From positions 1 to 64,000 of the forward strand of contig NZ_JAYWXI010000010.1 in the NCBI RefSeq assembly GCF_036016955.1: a DNA stretch of 64,000 bases, in the 5' to 3' direction. The notes under the pieces were generated by a model that saw only the letters and a program-made list of their open reading frames with translations, had not been told where the DNA came from and did not search any database. How positions within the stretch are numbered: position 1 is the stretch's first letter; the number at the start of each line of letters is the position of its first letter. Positions 1 through 8,395 of this stretch are shown here, piece by piece. The stretch comes from JAYWXI01 sp036016955 (GTDB lineage: Bacteria; Bacteroidota; Bacteroidia; Flavobacteriales; Weeksellaceae). The translations under genes and the position numbers were made by a program.

Positions 1-201
1 AAAATAAACTCAATAATCGACCTCGTAAAAGACTTGGATACCTCACGCCAAACGAAAAATTTAAACAAATTATTAATCAGAATTCTGTTGCATTTGCAAG
101 TTGAATTCAGCATATCAAAACCTGAATTATCAGAAAGAATTGACAAAATGAATATTGATAAAGAAAGCATACTTGAACTATTAAAAGAATACGAAAAATA
201 A
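1..201 (+). CDS. 3' end of an unrecognised protein
   Basis: An open frame enters from the left edge and runs 66 codons to TAA at 199-201; it has no start in the window. The visible tail is helical and Lys/Glu-rich, ending in LLKEYEK. I do not recognise the family. The stop lies 4 bases before the first palindrome, so this is the cargo of the first gene-plus-palindrome unit. Coding is supported by the uninterrupted frame and by the same spacing seen in the other units. Confidence 0.6.
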   Translation, partial: KINSIIDLVKDLDTSRQTKNLNKLLIRILLHLQVEFSISKPELSERIDKMNIDKESILELLKEYEK

Positions 202-205
202 CTTC

Positions 206-400
206 TGCTAACATAGTATTTGCAAAAGGCGGGGGTAAGTGTAGGATTGAAAGTTTGGTAATATTTAGTCGCTTCTGCTTTTCCGTATTACTTTTTTTCC
301 TAAATTAGCAATACGGAAAAAGCATTCGCTTCGGTTGTGCTGAATTGAACTATCCATTCAATTTAGCCCGCCTTTCGCAAATACTTTTTCCGTCATCAGT
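206..400. repeat. attC-like imperfect palindrome A
   Basis: The left end ctgctaacatagtatttgca is answered by the right end cgcaaatactttttccgtca. The arms TTTGCAAAAGGCGGG and CCCGCCTTTCGCAAA are nearly perfect complements. An inner hairpin CCGTATT...AATACGG sits at about 283-319. It lies directly after the stop of the preceding gene and 33 bp before the next start. Shape and placement match an integron attC site, but the core differs from the classical GTTRRRY. Confidence 0.7.
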
Positions 401-432
401 AATCTTATCAAACCATTGTCAATAAAGAAGAA

Positions 433-1050
433 ATGAAAAAATCAATTAAAATAATTTTGATTATACTAGGCATTGTAATCGTATTATATTTTGCTTTCAT
501 GATAACTCTAATGAGTGCATTTGGTGGTTTTGATAAGTCTTATTCAGTTTCAGATTTGAAAGAAGAATATACTAATAATAAAGATAAAATTTCAGAAGTT
601 ATTACTTACTATAATCGTATAGTTCCAAAAGATAAAATTGTTGAAATTGAGTTTGAAAATAATAAAGAAATTAGAAGATTTGGAATTTATTATATAGACT
701 CCACAAAGAGAAAAAACAATTTTTTGGATTGGGATTTAAAAATAGAATCTAACCGAACCGATAGTATAATTAAAACAATCAATTGGGATAATGAAATTTT
801 AAAAACATTGAAAAGTAAACTTGACGATGCTAATTGTATTCAAATAAAAAATGGCGAACCCACTCAAGTTGGATTTGCAAGAAGTGGAATGGGAATGTAT
901 TTTTTTAATGTTTATAAAAACCCAATAAATCAAATTGAATTTGACGGACGCAATTTTGATTGTCAATATCGGTATGTAGATAGGCATTTAGTTTTAGAAT
1001 ATGTTGGTGGAGCAATCGGTCCTCAATGTTTTCCAAAAGATGAAAAATAA
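433..1050 (+). CDS. membrane-anchored protein of unknown function
   Basis: A 205-residue protein. Residues 5-31 form one hydrophobic segment after MKKSIK, so it is either a signal anchor or an uncleaved signal. The rest is hydrophilic and Asn/Lys-rich, consistent with an exported domain. There is no lipobox and no motif I recognise. It is the only gene between palindromes A and B, and its stop lies 7 bp before B. The AT-rich base composition matches the rest of the array and not the core genome to the right. Function unknown. Confidence 0.7.
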   Translation: MKKSIKIILIILGIVIVLYFAFMITLMSAFGGFDKSYSVSDLKEEYTNNKDKISEVITYYNRIVPKDKIVEIEFENNKEIRRFGIYYIDSTKRKNNFLDWDLKIESNRTDSIIKTINWDNEILKTLKSKLDDANCIQIKNGEPTQVGFARSGMGMYFFNVYKNPINQIEFDGRNFDCQYRYVDRHLVLEYVGGAIGPQCFPKDEK

Positions 1051-1056
1051 AAAGAC

Positions 1057-1252
1057 TGCCGCTAACACGGGTTTTGCAAGATGTGGAGTTTAAGGGAAAT
1101 CTCAGAGGATTTTTAGAAAATACCCGCAAAACTTTTCCATTTTTTAGTTTTTTTGTAATTTTAAAAAATAAAAAAAGGCTAGAGATTGGTTGCCCTCTCT
1201 ATTTTCGGTTGTGGTAGTCCGCACCTCGTAAAGCCCTCTTCCGTTGTCTGCA
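1057..1252. repeat. attC-like imperfect palindrome B
   Basis: The left end is ctgccgctaacacgggtttt and the right end is cctcttccgttgtctgcaag. Left arm GGGTTTTGCAAGATGTGG matches the reverse complement of the right end (GGGCTTTACGAGGTGCGG) at about 13 of 18 positions. The centre differs from the family of copies C, G and H. It starts 7 bp after a stop codon. Confidence 0.6.
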
Positions 1253-1287
1253 AGGTTAAACAGTATATCTCGACAAAAAAAATCACA

Positions 1288-1722
1288 ATGAAAATAGTAT
1301 TCTTAACAATAATTTTTCTGTTCTTTTCTTCTTGTTCTATTCAAAAAAATGAATACTTGGAATTTGAAACCTCGAATGCAATCGTAATCGGGAGTAAAAC
1401 AAATATTAGATTAGTTCCAACTTATAGAAAATATAAGAAAAATGTTAAAGTAGAGATTTTTCGACATAATGAATACCTTGACAGTAGAAAAATTACCACT
1501 GAAAAATACAATGAAATTTTGAATTTATTTTCGCAAATTTCAGAAAAAGACAGTACCAAAATAAATTGGATAGATTCCCCTTCAATTAAAATAAATTTTA
1601 AGAAAAAAGACTCTCTTAGGCGTTTTTATTATATCGGAATTCCTCAAAAAGAGGAGAAGTTATATGAATTAACAAACTTGATTCTAGGAACCGCTAAATT
1701 AAAAATACAGGATATCGATTAA
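1288..1722 (+). CDS. small lipoprotein, unknown function
   Basis: A 144-residue protein. I chose the ATG at 1288 because it gives a clean lipoprotein signal, MKIVFLTIIFLFFSSCSIQ, with the lipid-accepting Cys near residue 17. An upstream in-frame ATG at 1186 lies inside palindrome B and would bury this signal. The mature part is basic and hydrophilic. No family is recognised. It is the cargo between palindromes B and C; its stop is about 5 bp before C. Confidence 0.7.
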   Translation: MKIVFLTIIFLFFSSCSIQKNEYLEFETSNAIVIGSKTNIRLVPTYRKYKKNVKVEIFRHNEYLDSRKITTEKYNEILNLFSQISEKDSTKINWIDSPSIKINFKKKDSLRRFYYIGIPQKEEKLYELTNLILGTAKLKIQDID

Positions 1723-1726
1723 AAAA

Positions 1727-1925
1727 CGGCAGATAATATCGTATTTGTGCAAAGCGGGGAGCGGTGTTGAGTCGAAAAGCAGGAAATTTATCCGCAAATG
1801 CTTTTCAATTCGACTTTTTTTAATAATTTAGTTTCATTGAAAAAGCCTCTGCTTAGGTTGGTCCAAATTGAACTTTAGGTTCAATTTGGTTCGCCCTTTG
1901 CAAATACTTTTTCCGTTAGCGGCAA
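1727..1925. repeat. attC-like palindrome C, family-1 copy
   Basis: A ~200 bp copy starting acggcagataatatcgtatt and ending ctttttccgttagcggcaat. The outer arms TATTTGTGCAAAGCGGG and CGCCCTTTGCAAATA pair. Two strong inner hairpins are visible: GTCGAAAAGCA with TGCTTTTCAATTCGAC at about 1771-1815, and CCAAATTGAAC with GTTCAATTTGG at about 1863-1889. It is nearly identical to copy G, with one 24-bp indel. Confidence 0.8.
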
Positions 1926-1936
1926 TTGTAAATAAC

Positions 1937-2536
1937 ATGACAATGACATTAAGAGAATTTATAAAACAGTTTGATAAACCTAATTCTATTGTTCTTCTTG
2001 AAGGTAAAAGAAATGTATTAGAGGCAGACAAAGAAAAGTTGACAGCACTTGGACGTTTGTTAGCATCTAATACAACAAGCATGATATTTAGAAGTGGAAA
2101 TGCAGAAGGTTCAGATCAATTGTTTTCTGAAGGAGTTACGGCAGTCGACCCTAAAAGATTACAAGTAATTACTCCGTATTCTGGACATAGACAAAAAACG
2201 AATAAAGCATACGAAACAATTTCTTTGGACGACATCAATATTGCTGCTGAGCCCGAAGTGGTGTATCAGTCTAAAAGCAATAAGAAAACTGAAAAACTCA
2301 TTGACAAATTTGTTTCAGGTGACAAGAATCGTTATACAATAAAAGCAGCTTATATAATTAGAGATACTATAAAAGCAATTGGGACAGGCGAAATAAGGCC
2401 AGCCACTTTTGGTATTTTCTATGACGATTTAGTTAACCCAATGTCAGGTGGAACGGGACACACAATGAATGTTTGTGAACAGAATAATATTCCGCTAATT
2501 GATCAAAAAACATGGTTCAAATGGCTGACAGAATAG
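1937..2536 (+). CDS. SLOG/Rossmann-like protein
   Basis: A 199-residue protein starting MTMTLREFIKQF; an upstream in-frame ATG at 1868 lies inside palindrome C and is not plausible. A hydrophobic strand IVLLEGKRNV near residue 20 is followed by FRSGNAEGSDQL near 55 and a C-terminal SGGTGHTMNVCEQNNIPLI near 175. These Gly-rich loops after short strands resemble the SLOG/LOG Rossmann fold, which in other bacteria binds nucleotides or ADP-ribose derivatives. It is a single-gene unit between palindromes C and D. A nucleotide-sensing or defence role is an inference from the fold only. Confidence 0.5.
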   Translation: MTMTLREFIKQFDKPNSIVLLEGKRNVLEADKEKLTALGRLLASNTTSMIFRSGNAEGSDQLFSEGVTAVDPKRLQVITPYSGHRQKTNKAYETISLDDINIAAEPEVVYQSKSNKKTEKLIDKFVSGDKNRYTIKAAYIIRDTIKAIGTGEIRPATFGIFYDDLVNPMSGGTGHTMNVCEQNNIPLIDQKTWFKWLTE

Positions 2537-2545
2537 AACAACATA

Positions 2546-2685
2546 CTACCGTTAACAGCATCTACAAGAAACTGGCAGTTCAATGGACAAATGGAGCTTT
2601 GTACTTCGTATAAAGTTCAGTGCTAGTAGACAGTTTACTTCTCTGAAATCGCCAACTTCTTGTAGTCGCCGGGACGTTATGAACA
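2546..2685. repeat. attC-like palindrome D, second sequence family
   Basis: The left end is taccgttaacagcatctaca and the right end is cgccgggacgttatgaacaa. The arm CTACAAGAAACTGGCAGTTCA pairs with TGAAATCGCCAACTTCTTGTAG with few mismatches. It shares almost no sequence with palindromes A-C, yet sits in the same place: just after a stop and 46 bp before a start. This is what attC sites do, conserving structure over sequence. Confidence 0.7.
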
Positions 2686-2730
2686 ATCCAATCCCACGCC
2701 GAACAATCTGATATTCGACTTTAAAACATA

Positions 2731-4065
2731 ATGAAACAAAATCAGCCGAAAATAATTAGAGTAAGAGAGTTGCTTACAAATGACTCTCTACAAATTCCGA
2801 GCTATCAACGTCCTTACAAATGGACAACAAAAAATGTCAATCAACTTATTGACGACATTCTAATACACAAAGAAAAATCGGAGTATCGGTTGGGAACACT
2901 CGTCGTTCACAGTCACGACAATATTTCTGACATTGTTGACGGACAGCAACGGACAATTACATTAACATTGATTGCATACGCAATAACTCAAAAACAAAAT
3001 AAGACGACAGAAGAAGAAAAAGCATTAAAGAGTTTTGACCCAAAACTTTTGAATTTATCTTTTGCCAATGCTATTTCAAAAGCAAATATCCAAAATAACT
3101 ACAAACAAATTGAAAGACGAATTGCAGATTTTGACGAAAAGGCAATATGGTTTTTCTTGGAAAAATGCACTTTGGTAGAAATTGTTTTGAATGATATTTC
3201 AGAGGCATTCCAGTTCTTTGACTCTCAAAATTCAAGAGGTAAGGACCTTGAACCACACGACTTGTTAAAAGCATTCCACTTGCGAGAAATGAATAATTTT
3301 TCAACAGAAGAAGAACGCAAAAAAACAGTTGAGAAATGGGAAAGTTTGGACACAGCAAAACTATCAAAATTATTTTCACAGTATTTATTCAGAATTAGAA
3401 ATTGGAGTAATGGACACTCGGCACGGTATTTTTCAAAAAATGAAGTTGATGTTTTTAAAGGAGTAAGTCCAAACATTGAAGAGAATTATCCTTTTGCAGC
3501 TATGCTTCGCATTGCTCACTTTTATGTTGAAAATTACAACCGCTCCTATCACAGAAATATTGACAAAAAAGAAATGACTTTTCCGTTTCAAATAGACGGA
3601 ACCATCATAAATGGGAAGCGATTTTTTGAAATGATTGAGTATTATCAATTGATGATTGATGACATAAAATCGCAAGAAACAAGTGAAAAATACCCTGTTT
3701 TAAAAACAATCAAAACTTATGAGGGCAGTTTTCGCACAGGAGACAAATATATTCGTAACTTGTTTTATTGTGGCTTGATTTATTACATAGACAAATTCGG
3801 GGATAAAGATTTATCAAAAGCTATTGATAAAATTTTTGTTTGGGCATATATATTGCGTTTGAAGTTACAAGCAGTTGGACTTGATTCGGTTGATAATTAT
3901 GCTCTCAATCAAGGGCATTCTCAGATACAGCTATTTAAAAAAATCAAAGAAACGATTAAACCTAATGACATATTAAACTTACGCCTTGAAACTTTAAAAG
4001 AAAACAAATCAAGCAAGACAGAACTAATTATTGAACAATTCAAGCGTTTGAAATATTATGAGTGA
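2731..4065 (+). CDS. DUF262 protein, first of a pair
   Basis: A 444-residue protein. The N-terminal DUF262 domain shows IPSYQRPYKW at about 22, LGTLVV at about 57 and the hallmark DGQQRT at about 72, plus SQNSRGKDL at about 167. DUF262 is the GmrS-type domain of GmrSD modification-dependent restriction enzymes and related anti-phage proteins; its DGQQR motif is thought to handle nucleotides. I see no HNH/DUF1524 motif at the C-terminus. The gene overlaps the next by 8 bp (ATGAGTGA), so the two are probably translationally coupled. A defence role is inferred from family and pairing. Confidence 0.85.
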   Translation: MKQNQPKIIRVRELLTNDSLQIPSYQRPYKWTTKNVNQLIDDILIHKEKSEYRLGTLVVHSHDNISDIVDGQQRTITLTLIAYAITQKQNKTTEEEKALKSFDPKLLNLSFANAISKANIQNNYKQIERRIADFDEKAIWFFLEKCTLVEIVLNDISEAFQFFDSQNSRGKDLEPHDLLKAFHLREMNNFSTEEERKKTVEKWESLDTAKLSKLFSQYLFRIRNWSNGHSARYFSKNEVDVFKGVSPNIEENYPFAAMLRIAHFYVENYNRSYHRNIDKKEMTFPFQIDGTIINGKRFFEMIEYYQLMIDDIKSQETSEKYPVLKTIKTYEGSFRTGDKYIRNLFYCGLIYYIDKFGDKDLSKAIDKIFVWAYILRLKLQAVGLDSVDNYALNQGHSQIQLFKKIKETIKPNDILNLRLETLKENKSSKTELIIEQFKRLKYYE

Positions 4066-6037
4066 TAAACAACCGAAGTACTACAATATAAAAACATTAT
4101 TGGGTTCAGATGATTATGTGATTCCAATCTACCAAAGAAATTACGAATGGGGAGAACCTCAAATAACACAACTTATTCAGGACATTGTAGATTACATTCA
4201 CAAAAGCAAAGTATCAGGGAATAAACCTAAATACTACATTGGTTCTTTAATTGTTTACGAAAGAAAATTAGAAGGAAGCGTAACCTATGAAACTATAGAC
4301 GGACAACAACGTTTGACAACAATAACCATATTGTTGAACGTAATCAAAAATGAATATTCAGCGATTGATTTATCATGGTATAATAAATTGAATTTGTCTT
4401 TTGATTGCCGTAAAGTTGCCTCAAACACGCTTTCGTATCTTTTCAACAATGAAAGTTTAGGCAATAAAGAATGTAATGTTGCTATTCGGCAAGGTTATAA
4501 AGATGCTAAAAAATCATTAGCTAAAATATTATCAGACAATAATTTAACTATAGAAGATTTTTGCAACTATTTCTTTGAAAAGGTTACTGTCTTACGTGTT
4601 TTAGTCCCAGATGACACCGATTTGAACCATTATTTTGAGATAATGAATAGTCGTGGCGAGCAATTGGAAAAACACGAAATTTTAAAAGCAAAAATGCTTG
4701 AAATTCTGGAAGATGATAATTTGAAATATGCTTTCAATTTGATTTGGGAAGCAACTTCAAATATGGAAAAATATGTTCAGTACGGTTTTTCGGTCGCTCA
4801 AAGAGATGAACTATTTGGAAAAAATAATTGGAACAATTTGGTTGGTAAAGACGATGTTTATCAAAAATTACAAATCCCAAAAGATAATCAAGCTTCAGAA
4901 GAAGCTCTCACTATTAGCCAACTTCTTTTAAAAACAGTAAAACCAATTACTTACAATTCAAGCGATACTGACGAAAGCCCGGATAGATTTAATACAATTA
5001 TCAATTTTTCGAACTTCCTGCTTCACATTTTAAGAATACAAACAAAATCCGATATTCCATTAGACGATAAACGTCTATTAGAATTGTTTGAGCCGTTTTT
5101 AAAACCGGATACAGAAGACAAAAGCAAGAATAAAGAATTTGTAAAAGAACTTGGATATAATCTCTTAAAGGGAAAATTTTTGTTTGACAAATACATTATA
5201 AAAAGAGAATTTGCAAAAGGCAGTGACCATTGGAGTTTGAAACGGCTGCAATGGTATGCAGGAAACAAAGTAAGTTATGTTAACACTTTTGACGCAGACA
5301 ATGCAGAAACTAATGATGGTATAAACAGAGAAATTCTAATGTTGCTTTCAATGTTTCACGTTTCAAATCCAACTTTGGTTTACAAGCATTGGTTGAATGC
5401 TTCATTGAAATTTGTTTTAGAATATTCGGGTTCTAATTTGGCGGGCGATTACAAAACATACCTTGAAAATCTTGCAAAGGCATTCTTGAACGACAGGTAT
5501 TTAGCAAAAAAACCAAAAGAATTTTTTGAAATAATCTATACCAACGAAGGCAAACAAAGAAATTCTGAAATTGATACAAATAAACTCAATCAAGGGACAG
5601 TCGTAGAAAATTTTATTTTCAACTATCTGGATTATTTGTTGTGGCAAGATTACAGAGCCGATAAAAACTATTTCAAAATCAAAGATGAACAAGTATTTAC
5701 AGACAACCGTATAAAAGATTTTGAATACACATTTAGAAGTTCAGTAGAGCATTATTATCCTCAACACCCTATTGACGAAAACTTAATTCTAAAAGGACAA
5801 GATGCTGTTTGGTTAGACAACTTCGGAAATTTATGTCTGATTAGCAGTAGTAAAAATTCACGTTTAAGTAATTTAATGCCAACAGCAAAGAAAGATTATT
5901 ATACAGGAAGTCCAACAATTGACAGTATAAAACAACGCATTATGATGGAATATGAACATTGGGACACAAATGGCTCAAACAATCATAATGAAATAAAAGA
6001 ACACAGTGAAAAAATGATTGAAATACTGACAGAATAA
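4058..6037 (+). CDS. DUF262 + DUF1524 (GmrSD-like) protein
   Basis: A 659-residue protein. The N-terminal DUF262 domain has IPIYQRNYEWG at about 20, YYIGSLIVY at about 63 and IDGQQRLTT at about 82, then MNSRGEQL. Near the C-terminus, VEHYYPQHP (about 573) followed by LDNFGNLCLI and SSKNSRLSN fits the DUF1524 His-Me-finger nuclease pattern (HxxP, then spaced Asn). It therefore joins the two halves of GmrSD in one chain, while its partner upstream has only the first. The pair fills one cassette-like unit. Restriction of foreign DNA is the likely role. Confidence 0.85.
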   Translation: MSDKQPKYYNIKTLLGSDDYVIPIYQRNYEWGEPQITQLIQDIVDYIHKSKVSGNKPKYYIGSLIVYERKLEGSVTYETIDGQQRLTTITILLNVIKNEYSAIDLSWYNKLNLSFDCRKVASNTLSYLFNNESLGNKECNVAIRQGYKDAKKSLAKILSDNNLTIEDFCNYFFEKVTVLRVLVPDDTDLNHYFEIMNSRGEQLEKHEILKAKMLEILEDDNLKYAFNLIWEATSNMEKYVQYGFSVAQRDELFGKNNWNNLVGKDDVYQKLQIPKDNQASEEALTISQLLLKTVKPITYNSSDTDESPDRFNTIINFSNFLLHILRIQTKSDIPLDDKRLLELFEPFLKPDTEDKSKNKEFVKELGYNLLKGKFLFDKYIIKREFAKGSDHWSLKRLQWYAGNKVSYVNTFDADNAETNDGINREILMLLSMFHVSNPTLVYKHWLNASLKFVLEYSGSNLAGDYKTYLENLAKAFLNDRYLAKKPKEFFEIIYTNEGKQRNSEIDTNKLNQGTVVENFIFNYLDYLLWQDYRADKNYFKIKDEQVFTDNRIKDFEYTFRSSVEHYYPQHPIDENLILKGQDAVWLDNFGNLCLISSSKNSRLSNLMPTAKKDYYTGSPTIDSIKQRIMMEYEHWDTNGSNNHNEIKEHSEKMIEILTE

Positions 6038-6270
6038 ATAAATGGCTGTTGCCAATAACAGGTCATAAAACATGCTGATTTAACTGGGTTTTCAAACACT
6101 TCGTCTCTCATCAAAGTACACCGAGTTAGATAGAGAAAAGATCCAAATCCGGTAGTCTTATCCGCAAGCGTTGTAGACAAAACTTAATGAATGGCAGCAA
6201 CCAACGAATATTAAAGAGTCTATTAAGCTGACAATATGAAAGGCAACTTGATGGTAACAAAAACTCCAGC
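6038..6270. other. non-coding stretch after the DUF262 pair
   Basis: There is no convincing gene here. It starts with ggctgttgccaataacaggt, resembling the left core of the other palindromes, and contains gcaagcgttgtagacaaaac at about 6163-6182, a possible right core. The arms pair poorly. What follows (6187-6231) is at best a 14-codon frame. It may be a decayed palindrome followed by an ORF-less unit of about 90 bp. Confidence 0.35.
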
Positions 6271-6412
6271 CTGTAACAAGGTATTGCCGCAAGCGGAATC
6301 GATTTGCTTTTCCGGAAATTTTGTTTACTTTCGAAGCATGGCATTTAGTTGAAGTCAGACGCTAAGCAGCCCCACCTTCGGTAATACCAAGCGAGCGGAA
6401 TGTTAGCTGCCA
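6271..6412. repeat. attC-like imperfect palindrome E
   Basis: The left end is ctgtaacaaggtattgccgc and the right end is ggtaataccaagcgagcgga followed by atgttagctgcc. GGTATTGCCGCAAGCGG pairs with the complement of CCACCTTCGGTAATACC, and the right arm has an extra 12-base bulge near its end. Unpaired bases on one arm are a known attC trait. It lies 30 bp upstream of the next start codon. Confidence 0.6.
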
Positions 6413-6502
6413 TATTTTTAATTTTTAAAACGTACATTCAAATGAAATATCTAATTCTACTTATAGTTTCAATAACGACAAAGCTTAATGCACAAACTGA
6501 TT

Positions 6503-6510
6503 TAAAATTT
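6503..6510 (+). repeat. 8-bp target-site duplication, left copy
   Basis: TAAAATTT directly precedes the IS end TAGAGTTATTTAC. The same 8 bases follow the other IS end at 7475-7482. Eight bases is the usual duplication length for the IS1595 family. Confidence 0.9.
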
Positions 6511-7474
6511 TAGAGTTATTTACATAAAAAATACGTGTCTTTGCAGTAAATACAAGTATTATGGAACACATATTTAAGGGGGAGAATATTTTAGAGTTCA
6601 TAAAGCAATACCCTGACGATGAATCGTGCTTATCAGTTTTGTCAGAAATAAAATGGTCAAATGGTTTTAAATGCAGGAAATGTGGACATAGAAATTACTG
6701 CAAAGCAAAACGCCCATTTGATAGAGAATGTACAAGTTGTCATAGCATAGAAAGTCCTACTGCTCATACTTTATTTCATAAAGTGAAATTTGGTATTCAA
6801 AAGGCATTTTGTATAGTCTTTGAGATGAGTTGTACCACTAAGAGTATATCAACTATTCAGCTTGCTAAACGCTATGGGATTACGCAAAAAACAGCTTGGC
6901 TCTTTACACAGAAAGTTAAAACAGCTATGAAGTCATCCAAACAACATCCAATGAAAGGAGAGGTTCAAGTAGATGAATTTGTAGTAGGAGGCAAAGAAAC
7001 GGGGAAGCAGGGGAGAAGTTACGACACAAAAAAGCCAAAGTTGTATGTGCCGTTGAGCTTACGGATAAAGGAAAAATTAAAAGAGGATACGCCAAAGTAA
7101 TTGAAGATTATTCTGCAAAATCTATAAAACCTATATTTGATGACCATATCAGCAAAGAGGCTAAGGTAAAGACAGATAAATGGACTGCATATGCCAAAAT
7201 AGCTAAAGAATATACCAATATCACACAGGAGAAAAGCGAACCCTTATCAAATTTTAAACAAATCCATACAATAATACAGCAAGTTAAATCGGGATTAAGA
7301 ACAATACAGACTCATGTAAGTAAATTTCACTTACAGAAATATTTAGATGAATATTTTTACAGACTTAATCGTTCTATTCATAAAGAAACAATTTTTGACA
7401 ACCTAATAAAAAGAATGGTGAAACATGAATGGTTAGGATGGCATCAAATTGTAGTAATTAAGTAAATAACTCTA
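6511..7474 (+). mobile_element. IS1595-family insertion sequence, 964 bp
   Basis: The ends are exact inverted repeats: TAGAGTTATTTAC at 6511-6523 and GTAAATAACTCTA at 7462-7474. A perfect 8-bp duplication (TAAAATTT) flanks it. It holds one transposase gene in two overlapping frames. The perfect duplication, and the intact frame obtained by excising it, indicate a fairly recent insertion into the signal-peptide gene at 6442. Confidence 0.92.
6561..7465 (+). CDS. IS1595-family transposase in two frames
   Basis: The first frame (6561-7100, 179 codons) has a zinc-ribbon CRKCGHRNYC...CTSCHS at about 38-61, a helix-turn-helix stretch AKRYGITQKTAWLF and the start of the DDE domain, VDEFVVGG. The DDE domain continues in the -1 frame from about 7033 (AKVVCAVELTDKGK...KTDKWTAY...HLQKYLDEYFYRLNR) to TAA at 7463-7465. 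The frames meet exactly at A AAA AAG (7026-7032), with the 0-frame codons ACA AAA AAG. That is the canonical -1 ribosomal slippage heptamer, so the enzyme may be made by programmed frameshifting. A one-base loss is the alternative. Confidence 0.8.
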
Positions 7475-7482
7475 TAAAATTT
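7475..7482 (+). repeat. 8-bp target-site duplication, right copy
   Basis: TAAAATTT immediately follows the IS end and matches 6503-6510 exactly. The interrupted reading frame resumes through it. Confidence 0.9.
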
Positions 7483-8253
7483 AATAAACGTTTGGTTGAA
7501 AGCGAAGATAAATGGGGCGCATTTCAAAAAAATGAAGACGATTCTTTTCATTTTGGATTTGTTTATATTGAATCGGATGCTGGTCTGACATTAAATTATG
7601 AAGGAACTTTTAAAATTTTGCCAACCGGAGAATTTATTCCTACAAAACTTAACAGTACAAATATGAAAGTTAGACTTCAACCCAATAGTGTTTTGGTTGC
7701 TTTTATTCCAGAAAATAAATTTAACGAACTTAAAATTGAAGCTACTCCACGCTGGCTAAAATATTATAAAACGAATGAAAATACAATTGAAAGACTTTAT
7801 AAATGGGGGTATATGTATAACGCCTGGGGTGAATGTGCAAAGGCTTTAACCTTTCTTGAAAAAGCAGAAAAAATGAATCCAAAATATAGCGGACTTGTGG
7901 TGGAACTTGCTTTTTCCTATAACTGTCTAAAGCAATACGACAAAGCAGAAAATATTTTAGAAGAGGAGATAAATTCAAACTCATCAAATGCTTATGTAAG
8001 CAAAGAGTACATCTATACTTTAACAAAAATCGATAAAATAGAGAAGGCTGTTCAACAGTATAATTCGGCTAAAAAAACAATAACAGATAAACAATATGAT
8101 GCTGAAAATTGTTACAATATTTTACAATATTTTTACTTTAAAAAAGACATAGAGAATTTCAATAAATGGTATGAAGAACTCACTACGCTTGACGTAAAAA
8201 ATAAGATGATTAGAGATTATGCTGACAGAATGAAACAAGATATAAACAAATGA

Positions 8254-8391
8254 TACGGCAGGCTAACACTGCTTTGGTAAATGGCGACTGAAGTGTATTT
8301 TTGAGATTTTGTGCTTAAATGAAATTTAGTCATTATCTTGTACTTTTGTGGTGGAACACACTTTTCGCAAATACTCAACCGTTATCTGTAA
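8254..8391. repeat. attC-like palindrome F
   Basis: The left end is acggcaggctaacactgctt, starting right after the TGA of the split TPR gene; the right end is cgcaaatactcaaccgttat. The arm complementarity is weak, about half of the positions over 20. It is included because of its cores (GCTAACA, CCGTTATCTGTAAT) and its position 5 bp before the next start. Confidence 0.5.
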
Positions 8392-8395
8392 TTTT

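Larger units (their letters stand above)
6442..8253 (+). pseudogene. secreted TPR-like protein gene split by an IS
   Basis: The 5' part, 6442-6510, encodes MKYLILLIVSITTKLNAQ, a signal peptide, then TDLKF. The frame is interrupted by the IS at 6511-7474 and resumes at 7483 as NKRLVESEDKWGAF, running to TGA at 8253. Removing the IS and one 8-bp duplication restores a single frame of about 280 codons. The C-terminal part has helix pairs such as YNAWGECAKALTFLEKAEKM and AFSYNCLKQYDKAENILEEE, typical of TPR. The original function is unknown; the insertion separates the export signal from the rest. Confidence 0.8.

Noticed and set aside
1868..1936. Upstream extensions of the genes at 1937 and 9078 that begin with the same 19 residues
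   Set aside because: The shared N-terminus is only the right half of palindromes C and G read as protein; the true starts lie after the palindromes.
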